From: Streptomyces reniochalinae
GTDB lineage: Bacteria; Actinomycetota; Actinomycetes; Streptomycetales; Streptomycetaceae
NCBI RefSeq assembly: GCF_003323735.1
Contig: NZ_QOIM01000026.1
Span: 1-64,000 of the forward strand
Reading direction: 5' to 3'
Length of the DNA stretch: 64,000 nt
Position numbers and translations under genes: made by a program. Numbering within the stretch: position 1 is the stretch's first letter; the number at the start of each line of letters is the position of its first letter. Shown one piece after another: positions 49,862 to 59,271 of the stretch. The notes below the pieces were generated by a model. The model was not told where the DNA came from, ran no database searches, and worked only from the letters and a program-made list of their open reading frames with translations.

Positions 49862-51232
49862 TCACTTGCCGCGTGCGTGGCGGAAGCGGTCGAGGCCGTC
49901 ACCGAGGTCGACGATGGGCTCGGGGTAGCCCAGGGCGGCGAACTCCTCCTCGCCGAGCTTCCACGGCTCGTGCACGTACCGCTTGTGCACGTCGGCCAGT
50001 TCGGGCACCCAGCGCCGTACGTAGCCGCCCTCGGGGTCGTACTTCTTCCCCTGGGTGATCGGGTTGAGCACCCGGTTGGGGCGGGTGTCGGTACCGGTTC
50101 CTGCCATCCACTGCCAGTTCATCTGGTTGTTGGCGATGTCGCCGTCCACCAGGTGGTCCAGGAAGTGCCGTGCTCCCACCCGCCAGTCCACGTACAGGGT
50201 CTTGGCCAGGAAGCTGCCGACGAGGAGGCGCCCCCTGTTGTGCATCCAGCCCTCGTGCCGCAGCTGCCTCATGGCGGCGTCGACCACGGGATAGCCGGTG
50301 CGTCCCTGGCGCCACGCCTCGGCCTCACGGCCTGCCTGCTCTCCGGTGCGCCAGTGGTCGTGGTGCGTACGGTAGTCGGCTCGGGCGGTGTGCGGCCGTG
50401 CCGCGAGGACCTGGTGGTGGAAGTCCCGCCAGGCCAGCTGCCGGACGAAGGCCTCGGCTCCGGGCCCGCCCTGGCGGCGGGCGCGAGCGACCAGTTCGGC
50501 CGGTGAGAGGGTGCCGAAGTGCAGGTGGGGTGAGAGGCGCGAGGTGGCGTCTGCGGCCAGGTCGTCGTGCCGGTCCTCGTAGGCGTCCATGCCGGAGCTG
50601 AGCCAGTCCGCGAAGCGCTCGCGTCCCGCGCTCTCCCCGCCCTCCGGCACCCCCGGCGAGACCCCCTTCGTGCGTGTGCGCGACGGCACCTTCTCGGACT
50701 TGAGCCCCTCGACGGCGCCGATCCGCCGTGGCGCTCCCAGCGGGTCGCGCCGGTGGGTGTCCTCCCAACGGCGGAAGTAGGGGGTGAAGACGGCCATGTG
50801 GTCCTTGCCCGACGCAGTGATCTCACCCGGGGCGACGGCCGTGACGACCCGGTCGTGGACGCACAGCCGCCTCCCGGCGGACTCCAGCGCGGCGCGGAGC
50901 CGCTCCTCGCGACGGGCGGCGAAGCCGCTGACGTCCGCGGCGACGTGGACCTCGGCGGCGTCCGCCTCGTGTGCGACCCGGCAGACCTGTTCGACGACCT
51001 CTCCGGTACGCACGATCAGCCGGGCTCCGCGCTGCCGCAGCCCGTGGTCGAGATCGGTGAGGCAGTCGGCGAGGAACGCCAGCCTGTTGGGGGCGGCGTA
51101 GCCCGCGGCGTCGATGCCGGTGTCGCGCACGAAGAGCGGAACGACGGTGTCGGCCGCCTTGCAAGCGGCGCGGAGCGGTGGGTTGTCGCGGAGCCGTAGG
51201 TCACGGGTGAAGAGCGCGACGGCGGCGGTCAT
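49862..51232 (-). CDS. phr: Deoxyribodipyrimidine photolyase (class I CPD type)
   Basis: This is a 456-residue protein. The N-terminal antenna domain has VALFTRDLRLRDNPPLRAAC. The FAD domain shows RLSPHLHFGTLSPAELV, RQLAWRDFHHQVL, GRTGYPVVDAAMRQLRHEGW followed by MHNRGRLLVGSFL, and NNQMNWQWMAGTGTDTRPNR, the class I photolyase signature with the electron-transfer Trp residues. It repairs UV-induced cyclobutane dimers with blue light. The ATG start at 51232 has GGAG about 7 nt upstream. It is downstream of the M64 peptidase gene in the same orientation but not obviously co-transcribed (212-nt gap with a hairpin). Confidence 0.95.
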   Translation of the reverse strand: MTAAVALFTRDLRLRDNPPLRAACKAADTVVPLFVRDTGIDAAGYAAPNRLAFLADCLTDLDHGLRQRGARLIVRTGEVVEQVCRVAHEADAAEVHVAADVSGFAARREERLRAALESAGRRLCVHDRVVTAVAPGEITASGKDHMAVFTPYFRRWEDTHRRDPLGAPRRIGAVEGLKSEKVPSRTRTKGVSPGVPEGGESAGRERFADWLSSGMDAYEDRHDDLAADATSRLSPHLHFGTLSPAELVARARRQGGPGAEAFVRQLAWRDFHHQVLAARPHTARADYRTHHDHWRTGEQAGREAEAWRQGRTGYPVVDAAMRQLRHEGWMHNRGRLLVGSFLAKTLYVDWRVGARHFLDHLVDGDIANNQMNWQWMAGTGTDTRPNRVLNPITQGKKYDPEGGYVRRWVPELADVHKRYVHEPWKLGEEEFAALGYPEPIVDLGDGLDRFRHARGK

Positions 51233-51409
51233 GGAGCTGCTCCAGCGTCGGTGGCGGGGCCGGGGGCGGCCCGAGGTGCGGCCACCCCCGGTGCGGCGGG
51301 GCGCGGACGCTCCAGCATCCCGTCCCGCGTACGCGGGAGGGGCCGATACGTCCGCCCCGGCGTGTCGGCACAGCCTCTCCGCCGCCAGGCGCGCGTTCCC
51401 CGGCCGGCA

Positions 51410-51428
51410 CCGCCCCGCGCCGGGGCGG
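51410..51428 (-). terminator. Hairpin after the M64 peptidase gene
   Basis: CCGCCCCG-CGC-CGGGGCGG, an 8-bp stem with a 3-nt loop, 17 nt beyond the minus-strand stop. Confidence 0.6.
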
Positions 51429-51444
51429 AGCGCGTGAGCGCCGG

Positions 51445-52542
51445 TCAGCCGCCGTTCGTGTAGCGCGCGAAACCGTCGATGAGGCCCTGGCGGCTGGGGT
51501 TGTTGAACTCGCGTACCGAGAAGTCCCGCATCAGCGAGGTCTCAGTGGGCCGGTAGAGGCCCTTCTCGTAGTAGCCGGCGCCCTCGAACGTGCCGGTCTG
51601 CCCACCCGCCGGATCGTCCTTCCCGAGCCAGGAGTACCACTTGGTCTGCCGCTGCGCCATCTCCTGCGCGCTGTAGGTGCTGATGTTGACGTCCTCCGGC
51701 TCGGGCCCCTGGTAGGTGCCGGATTCGCCGTAGCCGTACTCGTCGGCGAGCCTGCCGATGGAGTGCGCCATCTCGTGTACGGCGATGAGGCCGGAGGCGG
51801 AGTTGTCCGAGGAGAGGGTGGAGACCCCGTCGAAGGGGTAGCCGGTCAGCCGGTTGTACCCGGCGCCGCCGTACTTGGTGGAGTTGGCGACGACCACGAC
51901 GATGTCGGCCGCGGGTGCCTGCGCGGCGTACGCGTTGACCTTGTCGAGGTCCGCGCACAGCAGCCGCTCCAGCCCGTCGCACCAGAAGTACGAGCTGAGC
52001 GCGGTGTCCCGCTTCACCTCCTGTGAGGGGTCGCCGGAGACGCCGGACTCGTTCGAGACGGCGTCCACGGTCCACACGTTCATCTTGTCAGTGTTGCTGC
52101 CATACGGTTCCACGGCGGTGACCTCGGCCCACTGGGCCTCGGCGTCCGCACGGAAGTCGGCGAGCTGGTCGGCGGTGTAGCCGTCGCCGACGAGGACCAG
52201 GTCGAGCCGCTCCGCGCTGGGCCCGGTGCGCCGCAGCGCGGAGACGCGCCCGTCGGCCGCGCTCTCCCCGGCGTCCAGGGCGGTGTGCGGGGCGACGGCG
52301 TCCTGGGGCGCGGCGGTGGGCACGCCGGTCCGGTGTCCTGTGGGTCCGGAGGGCCGGAAGGACTCCACTGTCTGGCTGTCGGCGACGTGGGCGGGCCGCG
52401 CCGTGGCCTGGGGATGGTGTGGGGACGGCTCGGCGCGGGCGCTCGCGGTGACCGCGGTGGCGGACAGCAGGGTGGTCGCGGCGGCGAGGGCGGCGAACCG
52501 GCGTATGCGGGTGCGCGCGGCGGATCGTACGCGTCTGGGCAC
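51445..52542 (-). CDS. Secreted M64-family metallopeptidase
   Basis: This is a 365-residue protein with a signal peptide (basic start, hydrophobic FAALAAATTLLSATAVTASA). The catalytic core follows DLVLVGDGYTADQLADFRAD (about 114-133), VWTVDAVSNESGVSGDP and IVVVVANSTKYGGAGYNR, and contains AVHEMAHSIGRLADEYGYG with the zinc motif HEMAH at about 256-260, the HExxHxxGxLADEY form of M64 (IgA-protease-like) peptidases. The GTG at 52542 has GGAG 7 nt upstream and is preferred over 52575. It is extracellular and divergent from an XRE-TPR regulator. Confidence 0.9.
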   Translation of the reverse strand: MPRRVRSAARTRIRRFAALAAATTLLSATAVTASARAEPSPHHPQATARPAHVADSQTVESFRPSGPTGHRTGVPTAAPQDAVAPHTALDAGESAADGRVSALRRTGPSAERLDLVLVGDGYTADQLADFRADAEAQWAEVTAVEPYGSNTDKMNVWTVDAVSNESGVSGDPSQEVKRDTALSSYFWCDGLERLLCADLDKVNAYAAQAPAADIVVVVANSTKYGGAGYNRLTGYPFDGVSTLSSDNSASGLIAVHEMAHSIGRLADEYGYGESGTYQGPEPEDVNISTYSAQEMAQRQTKWYSWLGKDDPAGGQTGTFEGAGYYEKGLYRPTETSLMRDFSVREFNNPSRQGLIDGFARYTNGG

Positions 52543-52708
52543 GGCTGCTCCAGGGGTGGGGGGCTGCGCGGCCACAATTGATAAGCCGCTTGGTAAACGT
52601 GCTTAACTGGCCGCTCAACATAGGACGTTGGGCAGGACCCGACAAGACTCCGTGCCCGGGCCGCGCTCGCGGAACCGGGCCGGGCCCGGCGAGGAGTGTG
52701 GACGTACC

Positions 52709-54046
52709 GTGGCCGAACGGTCCGAGACGGTGGGCGAGCGCGTGTACCGGCTGCGTACCCAGCGGGGCATGACGCAGCGCCAGGTGGCGGCCCCGTCCTA
52801 CACCGCCGCCTACGTCTCCACCGTGGAGGCGGGCAAGGTGCGCCCCTCGCAGAAGGCGCTGCACCATCTGGCCGGCCGGCTGGGCGTGGACAGCCGGGAA
52901 CTGCTCACAGGACAGCCCGCTCACCTGGCCACCGGCCTGCGGCTCGGCCTCACGGGCGCCCAGCACACCCTCGCCACCGGAGACACCGCCGAGGCGGCCC
53001 GCGAGTTCACCGGGCTGCTGGCCGAGGCCGAGGGGTACGAGCTGACCGAGGAGAGCGCCGCCGCGCAACTCGGCCTCGGTGAGTGCGCCCTGGAATCCGG
53101 TGACCTCGCGCAGGCGCACACGTGCTTCGAGGCGGCGGAACGGCTCCTCGCCGACGCGGCACCGGCCCGGCGCGCCCCCGCGGTGCGCGGGCGGGCCGTC
53201 GCCCACCTGCTGGCCGGCGAACTGCGCTACTCCTGCTACCTGCTGGAAAACGCCCTGGACGAGCTGAACAACTCGGGCCACCACGATCCGGACGCGCTGC
53301 TCCTGCTCTACACGGCGGCCATCGCCCCCTACCTCGACATGGGCGCGCACGCGCGCGCGGCGCACGCGGCCGAGCAGGCGCTGTCCCTGGCGCCGTCGGC
53401 CACCGACAGCGCACGTGTCGCCGCCCTGCACCGCTCGGTGGCCCGCACCCTGCTGGCGGAGAACCGGATCGCCGAGGCCGACGCCTCCCTCGCCAAGGCC
53501 GCCGAGCTCTACCGCACGCTGCGTCTGCGCACGGAGCTGGCCCACTGCCACTGGATGCGCGGTTACGTGCACGCGCAAAGCGGCGATCTGGAACAGGCCG
53601 AGCGTGAGATGCGGACCGCGCGCGAGATGCTCGCCGCCAAGCGGGCGACGCTCTACGCGGAACAGGTCGAGGTGGAGCTGGCCGACGTCGTACGGCGCCG
53701 GGGCAGGACGGACGAGGCCAGGGAGCTTCTGCGCGGTGTGCTGGCCACGGCGGGCCAGGAGCGTGCGGCGGTGCACGCCGGGGCGGCGCACCGGCTGCTG
53801 GGGCTGATCGCTCAGGAGGCCGGGGAGCTGGAGGGCGCGGAGGAGCACTACGTGTCGGCGCTGTCGCTGCTGGAGCGGGCCGGAGCCGCCGGCGACCTGG
53901 CCGACGTGTGCCGCCTGCTGGGTGACCTGCTGCGCCGCGCGGGCAGGACGGAGGCGGCCATGGACGCCTACCGCACCGGCCTCGGACCCCGCATGACGCG
54001 GGGCGTCACCACCCTCGGCCCGGCCCCCGCCGAGCCGCCCGCGTAG
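52709..54046 (+). CDS. XRE-type regulator with TPR repeats
   Basis: This is a 445-residue protein. The N-terminal helix-turn-helix is VGERVYRLRTQRGMTQRQVA, SYTAAYVSTVEAGKVRPSQK and LHHLAGRLGVDSRELLTG. The rest is a superhelix of tetratricopeptide-like repeats with recurrent A-L-G-E and A..YR pairs (ALESGDLAQAHTCFEAAERL, YVHAQSGDLEQAEREMRTAR, QEAGELEGAEEHYVSALSLL, LLRRAGRTEAAMDAYRTGLG). Such proteins often sense peptides or control secondary metabolism and development. It starts with GTG with a long-spaced GAGGAG. Divergent from the M64 peptidase, it may control it. Confidence 0.85.
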   Translation: MAERSETVGERVYRLRTQRGMTQRQVAAPSYTAAYVSTVEAGKVRPSQKALHHLAGRLGVDSRELLTGQPAHLATGLRLGLTGAQHTLATGDTAEAAREFTGLLAEAEGYELTEESAAAQLGLGECALESGDLAQAHTCFEAAERLLADAAPARRAPAVRGRAVAHLLAGELRYSCYLLENALDELNNSGHHDPDALLLLYTAAIAPYLDMGAHARAAHAAEQALSLAPSATDSARVAALHRSVARTLLAENRIAEADASLAKAAELYRTLRLRTELAHCHWMRGYVHAQSGDLEQAEREMRTAREMLAAKRATLYAEQVEVELADVVRRRGRTDEARELLRGVLATAGQERAAVHAGAAHRLLGLIAQEAGELEGAEEHYVSALSLLERAGAAGDLADVCRLLGDLLRRAGRTEAAMDAYRTGLGPRMTRGVTTLGPAPAEPPA

Positions 54047-54287
54047 GCGTCCGCGAGACCGTCGCGGCCACGCGGGGGACGGGCTGGGGCGCGGCGGGAC
54101 GGTCCGGGGAGCGCAGGCGCGGGCGGGGGCGTTGTGTACGCTTCCCCGGCAGCGCGCTCGGGTGTCCCGCACCGATCGATGTGATCGTTTCGTAGTCTGG
54201 ACGCTCGAGGGCGTACACCGTGCCGCAAGGGGTACGGTTGCGTCGGTCTCACGCCCACGATTCCCGAGGAGCTCCGCGAAATCCCCC

Positions 54288-54575
54288 ATGACTGCTGACC
54301 CGGACAAGGCTGAATTCGACCTTCTCTACGAGGACGCGAAAGCCGGCGTCGCCGAGGCGCGGCGGCGCGTGCTCGACGCCTCCGCCGACGGGCCCGACAG
54401 CGACCGGCTGGCCGACGCCCTCGACGAGCTGGAAGCGGCGCTCGCCCACCGCGAAGCGGCCCGGCTGCGCACCCGCGACGACGCCTGGCTGCTGACCGCG
54501 CTCGGCGCGGCCAACGCCATCGACCCCGAGTTCCACGGCGACGCGGCTCCCGGCCCCGAAGGACCCGCCGACTGA
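54288..54575 (+). CDS. Small acidic hypothetical protein
   Basis: This is a 95-residue protein, helical and charged, without signal or membrane segment: EFDLLYEDAKAGVAEARRRV, DRLADALDELEAALAHREAA and a C-terminal DDAWLLTALGAANAIDPEF. Strong third-position GC supports translation. I do not recognise a family. The start ATG at 54288 lacks a close ribosome site. It lies alone between the XRE-TPR gene and the egt cluster; the 241 nt before it contain only AT-rich promoter-like stretches (around 54170-54200). Confidence 0.6.
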   Translation: MTADPDKAEFDLLYEDAKAGVAEARRRVLDASADGPDSDRLADALDELEAALAHREAARLRTRDDAWLLTALGAANAIDPEFHGDAAPGPEGPAD

Positions 54576-54777
54576 GGCGTCCCACCTCCCCGGCGAAACC
54601 CCCGCCGGACGACCGGCGGCGGGACCATGCCCCCGGCAATCGGCCCGTTGGCCGAGAAGCGCCGCCACGGGGCCCGGTCGCCCTGCGCGGTCTTGTGGGT
54701 TCGGCCCGGTAGCGGTTTCAGTGTGGTGAGCAGCTCACGTCCGGTACGCCACCACCACGTGGACCGAGGGGGCGGGC

Positions 54778-56211
54778 ATGACCGTCATCGCGTCAGGGGA
54801 AGTGCGGGAACTGCTCACGGAGGAGGCGGCGCTGGCGCGGGTGCACGGCATCTGCTTCAAGACCGGGCCGCCACGCCGGGTCGGCGTCGAACTCGAATGG
54901 CTGGTCCACCCCGTCGACGGTCTCCCACCGGCACCGCGGACGGGCAGTGTGCGGCAGGCGGCCCCCGGACGTGAGCACGTCGGCGCGGCCGCGCTGGAAG
55001 CGGCGGTGTCCGAGTTGCGGGCCCTGCCGCTGTCGTCGGTGGTGTCCCTGGAGCCCGGCGGACAGGTCGAGTTCAGCTCCCGCCCGTCGGAGTCCCTCCC
55101 CGCGTGCATCGAGGCGGTCGGCGCCGACCTGACCGCCGCCCGGGCCCGGCTGGCCCGCCACGGCATACGGCTGGTGGGCAGGGGGCTGGACGAGCGGTGC
55201 GGCCCCCGGCTGCTGGACGCCCCGCGCTATCGCGCGATGGAGAGCTTCTTCGACCGCACGGGCCCGGCCGGCCGGACCATGATGCGCTCCTCCGCGTCCG
55301 TGCAGGTGTGTGTGGACGCGGGCGTCGCGGGGCGCGGGCCCTTCGGGCTCCGGCGGCGCTGGTTCCTCGCCCACGTGCTGGGGGCCGTGCTGACGGCCGC
55401 GTTCGCGAACTCTCCCGTGGTGGAGGGCGACTGGGCGGGCTGGCGGTCGGGCCGCCAGGCCGTGTGGGCGGCCCTGGACGGCTACCGCAACCTCTCCCCC
55501 GCTCCGGTGAGCCGGGAGAACCCGCGTTCCTCGTGGGCCCGGCACGCGCTGGACGCGCCGGTGCTGTGCGTACGGTCGCGTGAGGGCCCGTGGACCGTAC
55601 CCCGGGACGGCATGACCTTCCGCCAGTGGATCGGTCACTGGTCGGGCCGCGGCCGGCGGCACGGCTCGGCCCCAGGCCCCGACTGTGCCGCTCTCAGGCC
55701 GCCGGGGCTGGCGGACCTCGACTACCATCTGACCACGCTCTTCCCGCCGGTACGGCCCTGCGGCCACCTGGAACTGCGCATGATCGACGCCCAGTCGGGT
55801 GACGACGGCTGGATCGTACCGCTGGCCGTGACGACCGCCCTGTTCGACGACGCCGTCGCCGCGCAGGCCGCCTTCCGGGCCGTACGGCCGCTGGCCAGCC
55901 TCTGCGCCGGCGCGCAGGCGCCACGCAACGCCCTGTGGCAGCGGGCGGCCAGGGACGGGCTGAGCGACCCCGGGCTGCGGGCGGCCGCCGCCGCCTGCTT
56001 CGCCGCCGCGCTGGAAGCGCTGCCGCGGATGGGCGCGGACCGGACCGTCGTCGCGGCCGTCGGCGACTTCACCGCCCGCTACGTGACCCGGGGCCGCTGC
56101 CCCGCCGACGACACCCTCGACGCGTGCGGCAGCGCGACCCATGCCGCCGCTCCCCCACCTGCCGCGCCGCCCCGCCCAGAGGGCGACGCGGGGAAGGAGA
56201 GGTCTCGATGA
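54778..56211 (+). CDS. egtA: Glutamate-cysteine ligase EgtA (ergothioneine pathway)
   Basis: This is a 477-residue GCS2-like ligase. Motifs: RRVGVELEWLVHPVDGLPP (substrate and metal Glu), SLEPGGQVEFSSRPSESLPA, ARLARHGIRLVGRGLDERCG, MMRSSASVQVCVDAG and HLELRMIDAQSGDDGW. EgtA joins glutamate and cysteine to gamma-glutamylcysteine, the sulphur donor for EgtB. The start has AGGGGG about 6 nt upstream. It is the first gene of egtABCD; its stop overlaps the egtB start by 4 nt. Confidence 0.95.
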   Translation: MTVIASGEVRELLTEEAALARVHGICFKTGPPRRVGVELEWLVHPVDGLPPAPRTGSVRQAAPGREHVGAAALEAAVSELRALPLSSVVSLEPGGQVEFSSRPSESLPACIEAVGADLTAARARLARHGIRLVGRGLDERCGPRLLDAPRYRAMESFFDRTGPAGRTMMRSSASVQVCVDAGVAGRGPFGLRRRWFLAHVLGAVLTAAFANSPVVEGDWAGWRSGRQAVWAALDGYRNLSPAPVSRENPRSSWARHALDAPVLCVRSREGPWTVPRDGMTFRQWIGHWSGRGRRHGSAPGPDCAALRPPGLADLDYHLTTLFPPVRPCGHLELRMIDAQSGDDGWIVPLAVTTALFDDAVAAQAAFRAVRPLASLCAGAQAPRNALWQRAARDGLSDPGLRAAAAACFAAALEALPRMGADRTVVAAVGDFTARYVTRGRCPADDTLDACGSATHAAAPPPAAPPRPEGDAGKERSR

Positions 56212-57551
56212 CCGCCGGCATCACGGAAGACGGCGCCGGGCCGCGCGCACGGGCCCTCGACGCGCTGGACGCGGCGCGCCGGCGCACCCTCGGCCTGGCC
56301 GACTGCGTCGAGGACGGAGAACTGACGGCACAGCACTCGCCGCTGATGTCGCCGCTCGTGTGGGACATGGCGCACATCGCCAACCAGGAGGAGCAGTGGC
56401 TGCTGCGTGCCGCCGGCGGCCAAGACGCGCTCCGTCCGGAGATCGACTCACTCTACGACGCGTTCGAGCACCCACGCGCCGAACGCCCGACCCTGCCGCT
56501 GCTGCCGCCTGGCGAGGCGCGCGGCTATCTGACCGAGGTGCGCTTTCGCGCCCTCGACGTGCTGGAGCGGGCCCGCTTCAGCGGGACCGGCCGGCTGCTG
56601 CACGGCGGATTCGCCTTCGGGATGATCGCCCAGCACGAGCAGCAGCACGCCGAGACCATGCTGATCACCCACCAGCTGCGGCGCGGCCCCGCCGCACTGG
56701 GCGCTCCCCCTCCGCCGCCCGCGCCGTCCGACGTGGCGTCGCTGCCGCCCCAGGTGGCGATACCCGGCGGCCCGTTCACCATGGGCACCGACGACGAGCC
56801 GTGGGCGCTGGACAACGAGCGCCCGGCCCACCGCCGCGAGGTGGACGCCTTCCACATCGACACGCTGCCGGTCAGCAACGGCGCCTACCTGCGGTTCGTC
56901 GAGGACGGCGGCTACCGCCAGGAGCGCTGGTGGCACCCGGCGGGCTGGGAGCAGGTGCGCCGCCACGGGTGGCGGGCGCCGCTGTTCTGGCGCCGGGACG
57001 GTGCGGGCGGGTGGTGGCGACGGCGCTTCGGAGTGGCGGAGCCGGTACCGGCTGACGAACCGGTACTCCATGTCAGCTGGTACGAGGCGGACGCGTACGC
57101 CCGGTGGGCGGGGCGGCGGCTGCCGACGGAGGCCGAGTGGGAGAAGGCGGCCCGCTTCGACCCGGACACCTCGAGCAGCCGCCGCTTCCCGTGGGGCGCA
57201 CAGCCGCCGGGCCCGCGCCACGCCAACCTGGGCCAGCGCCATCTGCGGCCCGCCCCGGTGGGCAGCTACCCCGAGGGGGCTTCCGCGACGGGCGCACGGC
57301 AGCTGCTGGGCGACGTGTGGGAGTGGACGTCGAGCGACTTCGCCCCCTACCCGGGCTTCATCGCGTTCCCCTACCGGGAGTACTCCGAGGTGTTCTTCGG
57401 TCACGGGTACAAGGTGCTGCGGGGCGGGGGTTTCGGGGTGGGTTCCGTGGTGGCGAGGGCGACGTTCCGCAACTGGGACCACCCGGTGCGCCGGCAGATC
57501 TTCTCGGGGTTCCGCACGGCCTGCGCGCCGGCCTGCCGGGACTGCGGCTGA
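56208..57551 (+). CDS. egtB: Hercynine oxygenase EgtB
   Basis: This is a 447-residue protein. The N-terminal DinB-like domain supplies the iron triad: His about 56 (WDMAHIANQEEQW) and the pair 143 and 147 (HEQQHAE). The C-terminal FGE-sulfatase-like domain contains QVAIPGGPFTMGTDDEPWAL, HVSWYEADAYARWAGRRLPT followed by EAEWEKAARF, and GDVWEWTSSDFAPYPGF. It catalyses the oxygen-dependent coupling of hercynine and gamma-glutamylcysteine to the sulphoxide. The stop overlaps the egtC ATG by one base. Confidence 0.96.
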   Translation: MTAGITEDGAGPRARALDALDAARRRTLGLADCVEDGELTAQHSPLMSPLVWDMAHIANQEEQWLLRAAGGQDALRPEIDSLYDAFEHPRAERPTLPLLPPGEARGYLTEVRFRALDVLERARFSGTGRLLHGGFAFGMIAQHEQQHAETMLITHQLRRGPAALGAPPPPPAPSDVASLPPQVAIPGGPFTMGTDDEPWALDNERPAHRREVDAFHIDTLPVSNGAYLRFVEDGGYRQERWWHPAGWEQVRRHGWRAPLFWRRDGAGGWWRRRFGVAEPVPADEPVLHVSWYEADAYARWAGRRLPTEAEWEKAARFDPDTSSSRRFPWGAQPPGPRHANLGQRHLRPAPVGSYPEGASATGARQLLGDVWEWTSSDFAPYPGFIAFPYREYSEVFFGHGYKVLRGGGFGVGSVVARATFRNWDHPVRRQIFSGFRTACAPACRDCG

Positions 57552-58303
57552 TGTGCCGCCACCTCGCCTACGTGGGGCCCGCGCGCGCCCTGCGGGACCT
57601 CCTGGTGCGGCCCGAGTTCTCCCTGGTGCGCCAGTCGTGGGAGCCGCGCCGTCAGGGCCACGGGACGGTGAACGCGGACGGCTTCGGGGTCGGCTGGTAC
57701 GCCGAGGGCGACCCGGTCCCGGCGCGGTACCGCCGCACCGGCCCCGTGTGGGCCGACGGCTCGTTCACCGATCTGTGCCGCGTGGTGCGCTCCGACGGCG
57801 TACTGGCGGCGGTGCGGGACGCCACGGACGGCTGCTCCGGCGGGGAGGCGGCCGTCGCCCCGTTCGGCGCGGACAGCTGGCTGTTCAGCCACAACGGGGC
57901 GGTCACCGGCTGGCCCGCCTCGGTCGCCGACGTGGCCGCCCGCACGCTGAGCACGCGGGAGCTGCTCGACGTGGAGGCGCGCACCGACGCCGCACTGGCC
58001 TGGGCTCTGGTGCTGCACCGGTTGCGCTCCGGCGCTTCGCTCGCAGCGGCCGTGGCGCAGCCGGCGGCCGCGCTGGCACGGGCAGCACCGAGATCGCGGC
58101 TGAACTTCCTGCTCACCGACGGACGCGGTGTGGCCGGGACGGCGGTGGGCGAGTCGCTGTGGGTGCTGGCACGGCCGCAGGAGTCGCTGACGGTGGCCTC
58201 GGAGCCGTACGACACGGATCAGGGCTGGCGGCAGGTGCCCGAGGGGTGCGTCGTCGCAGGGGATGCCGCGCACGTCGAGATTCTTGGCTTGGAGGATCTG
58301 TGA
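57551..58303 (+). CDS. egtC: Gamma-glutamyl-hercynylcysteine sulphoxide hydrolase EgtC
   Basis: This is a 250-residue N-terminal-nucleophile amidohydrolase of the class II glutamine amidotransferase type. After removal of Met, Cys2 (MCRHLAYVGPARALRDLL) is the nucleophile; other motifs are NADGFGVGWYA, FGADSWLFSHNGAVTGWP and LNFLLTDGRG. It removes the gamma-glutamyl group after EgtB. It overlaps egtB by 1 nt and egtD by 4 nt. Confidence 0.95.
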   Translation: MCRHLAYVGPARALRDLLVRPEFSLVRQSWEPRRQGHGTVNADGFGVGWYAEGDPVPARYRRTGPVWADGSFTDLCRVVRSDGVLAAVRDATDGCSGGEAAVAPFGADSWLFSHNGAVTGWPASVADVAARTLSTRELLDVEARTDAALAWALVLHRLRSGASLAAAVAQPAAALARAAPRSRLNFLLTDGRGVAGTAVGESLWVLARPQESLTVASEPYDTDQGWRQVPEGCVVAGDAAHVEILGLEDL

Positions 58304-59271
58304 ACACCCCCCGTTTCTCCCTCACCCGCAGCCTGCCGCCCGGGGCCACCTCGGCGGCGCTGGCGGCCGATGTGGCCCGGGGCCTGTCGCGCGTACCCAA
58401 GGAGCTGCCGCCGCGGTGGTTCTACGACGCGCGGGGTAGCGAACTGTTCGAGGAGATCACCGGCCTGCCCGAGTACTACCCGACCCGGGCCGAGCAGGAG
58501 ATCCTCACGCGGCACGCCGGGGACATCGCCCGTCTGTCCGGGGCGGGTGCCCTGGTGGAGCTGGGGTCGGGCTCGTCGGTCAAGACGCGGCTGCTGCTGG
58601 ACGCGCTGCCCGAGCGGCTGTTGTACGTGCCGGTGGACGTCAGCTCCTCGGCCCTGGAGGCGGCCGGACGGGCGCTGCTGGCCGAGCGCCCGGAGCTGAG
58701 GGTGCACGCCATGGTCGCCGACTTCCTGGCCGGGCTCCCGTTGCCGGCCTCGCCGTCCCCCCGTCTGGTGGCTTTCCTGGGCGGCACCGTCGGCAACCTG
58801 CTGCCGGCCGAACGCGCCCGTTTCCTGACCTGGCTGCGCACCTCGCTGGCCCCTGGAGACGCGCTCCTGCTCGGCACCGACCTGGTCAAGGAACCCGCGC
58901 TGCTGGTGGCCGCATACGACGACGCGCGGGGTGTGACCGCCGAGTTCAACAAGAACGTCCTGCGGGTGCTGGCCCGCGAGCTGGACGCGGACTGCGATCC
59001 GGCCGACTTCGACCATGTCGCGGTGTGGGACGCGGAACGGGAGTGGATCGAGATGCGGTTGCGCGCCCGTGCGGCACTGAGCGTGAAGGTGCCCGCGCTC
59101 GATGCGAGCTTCGACTTCCAGGTGGGTGAGGAACTGCGCACCGAGGTGTCGGCCAAGTTCCGTCCCGAGAGGCTGCGGGTCGAACTCGCGGACAGCGGCT
59201 GGCGCCTGGAGCGGATGTGGACCGATACGCGAAGCCGTTTCGCGCTGAGTCTCGCGTTCCCGGCGCCGTGA
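58300..59271 (+). CDS. egtD: L-histidine N-alpha-methyltransferase EgtD
   Basis: This is a 323-residue SAM-dependent methyltransferase. Motifs: LPPRWFYDARGSELFEEITG, LPEYYPTRAEQEIL, ALVELGSGSSVKTRLLLDAL (SAM loop), YVPVDVSSSAL, FLGGTVGNLLPAERARFL and EFNKNVLRVLARELDADCD; the C-terminal region has WIEMRLRA. It methylates histidine three times to hercynine, the first step of the pathway. It starts with GTG inside egtC. The last codons lie in the first unit of a 30-bp tandem repeat. EgtE, the lyase, is not encoded here. Confidence 0.96.
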   Translation: MNTPRFSLTRSLPPGATSAALAADVARGLSRVPKELPPRWFYDARGSELFEEITGLPEYYPTRAEQEILTRHAGDIARLSGAGALVELGSGSSVKTRLLLDALPERLLYVPVDVSSSALEAAGRALLAERPELRVHAMVADFLAGLPLPASPSPRLVAFLGGTVGNLLPAERARFLTWLRTSLAPGDALLLGTDLVKEPALLVAAYDDARGVTAEFNKNVLRVLARELDADCDPADFDHVAVWDAEREWIEMRLRARAALSVKVPALDASFDFQVGEELRTEVSAKFRPERLRVELADSGWRLERMWTDTRSRFALSLAFPAP

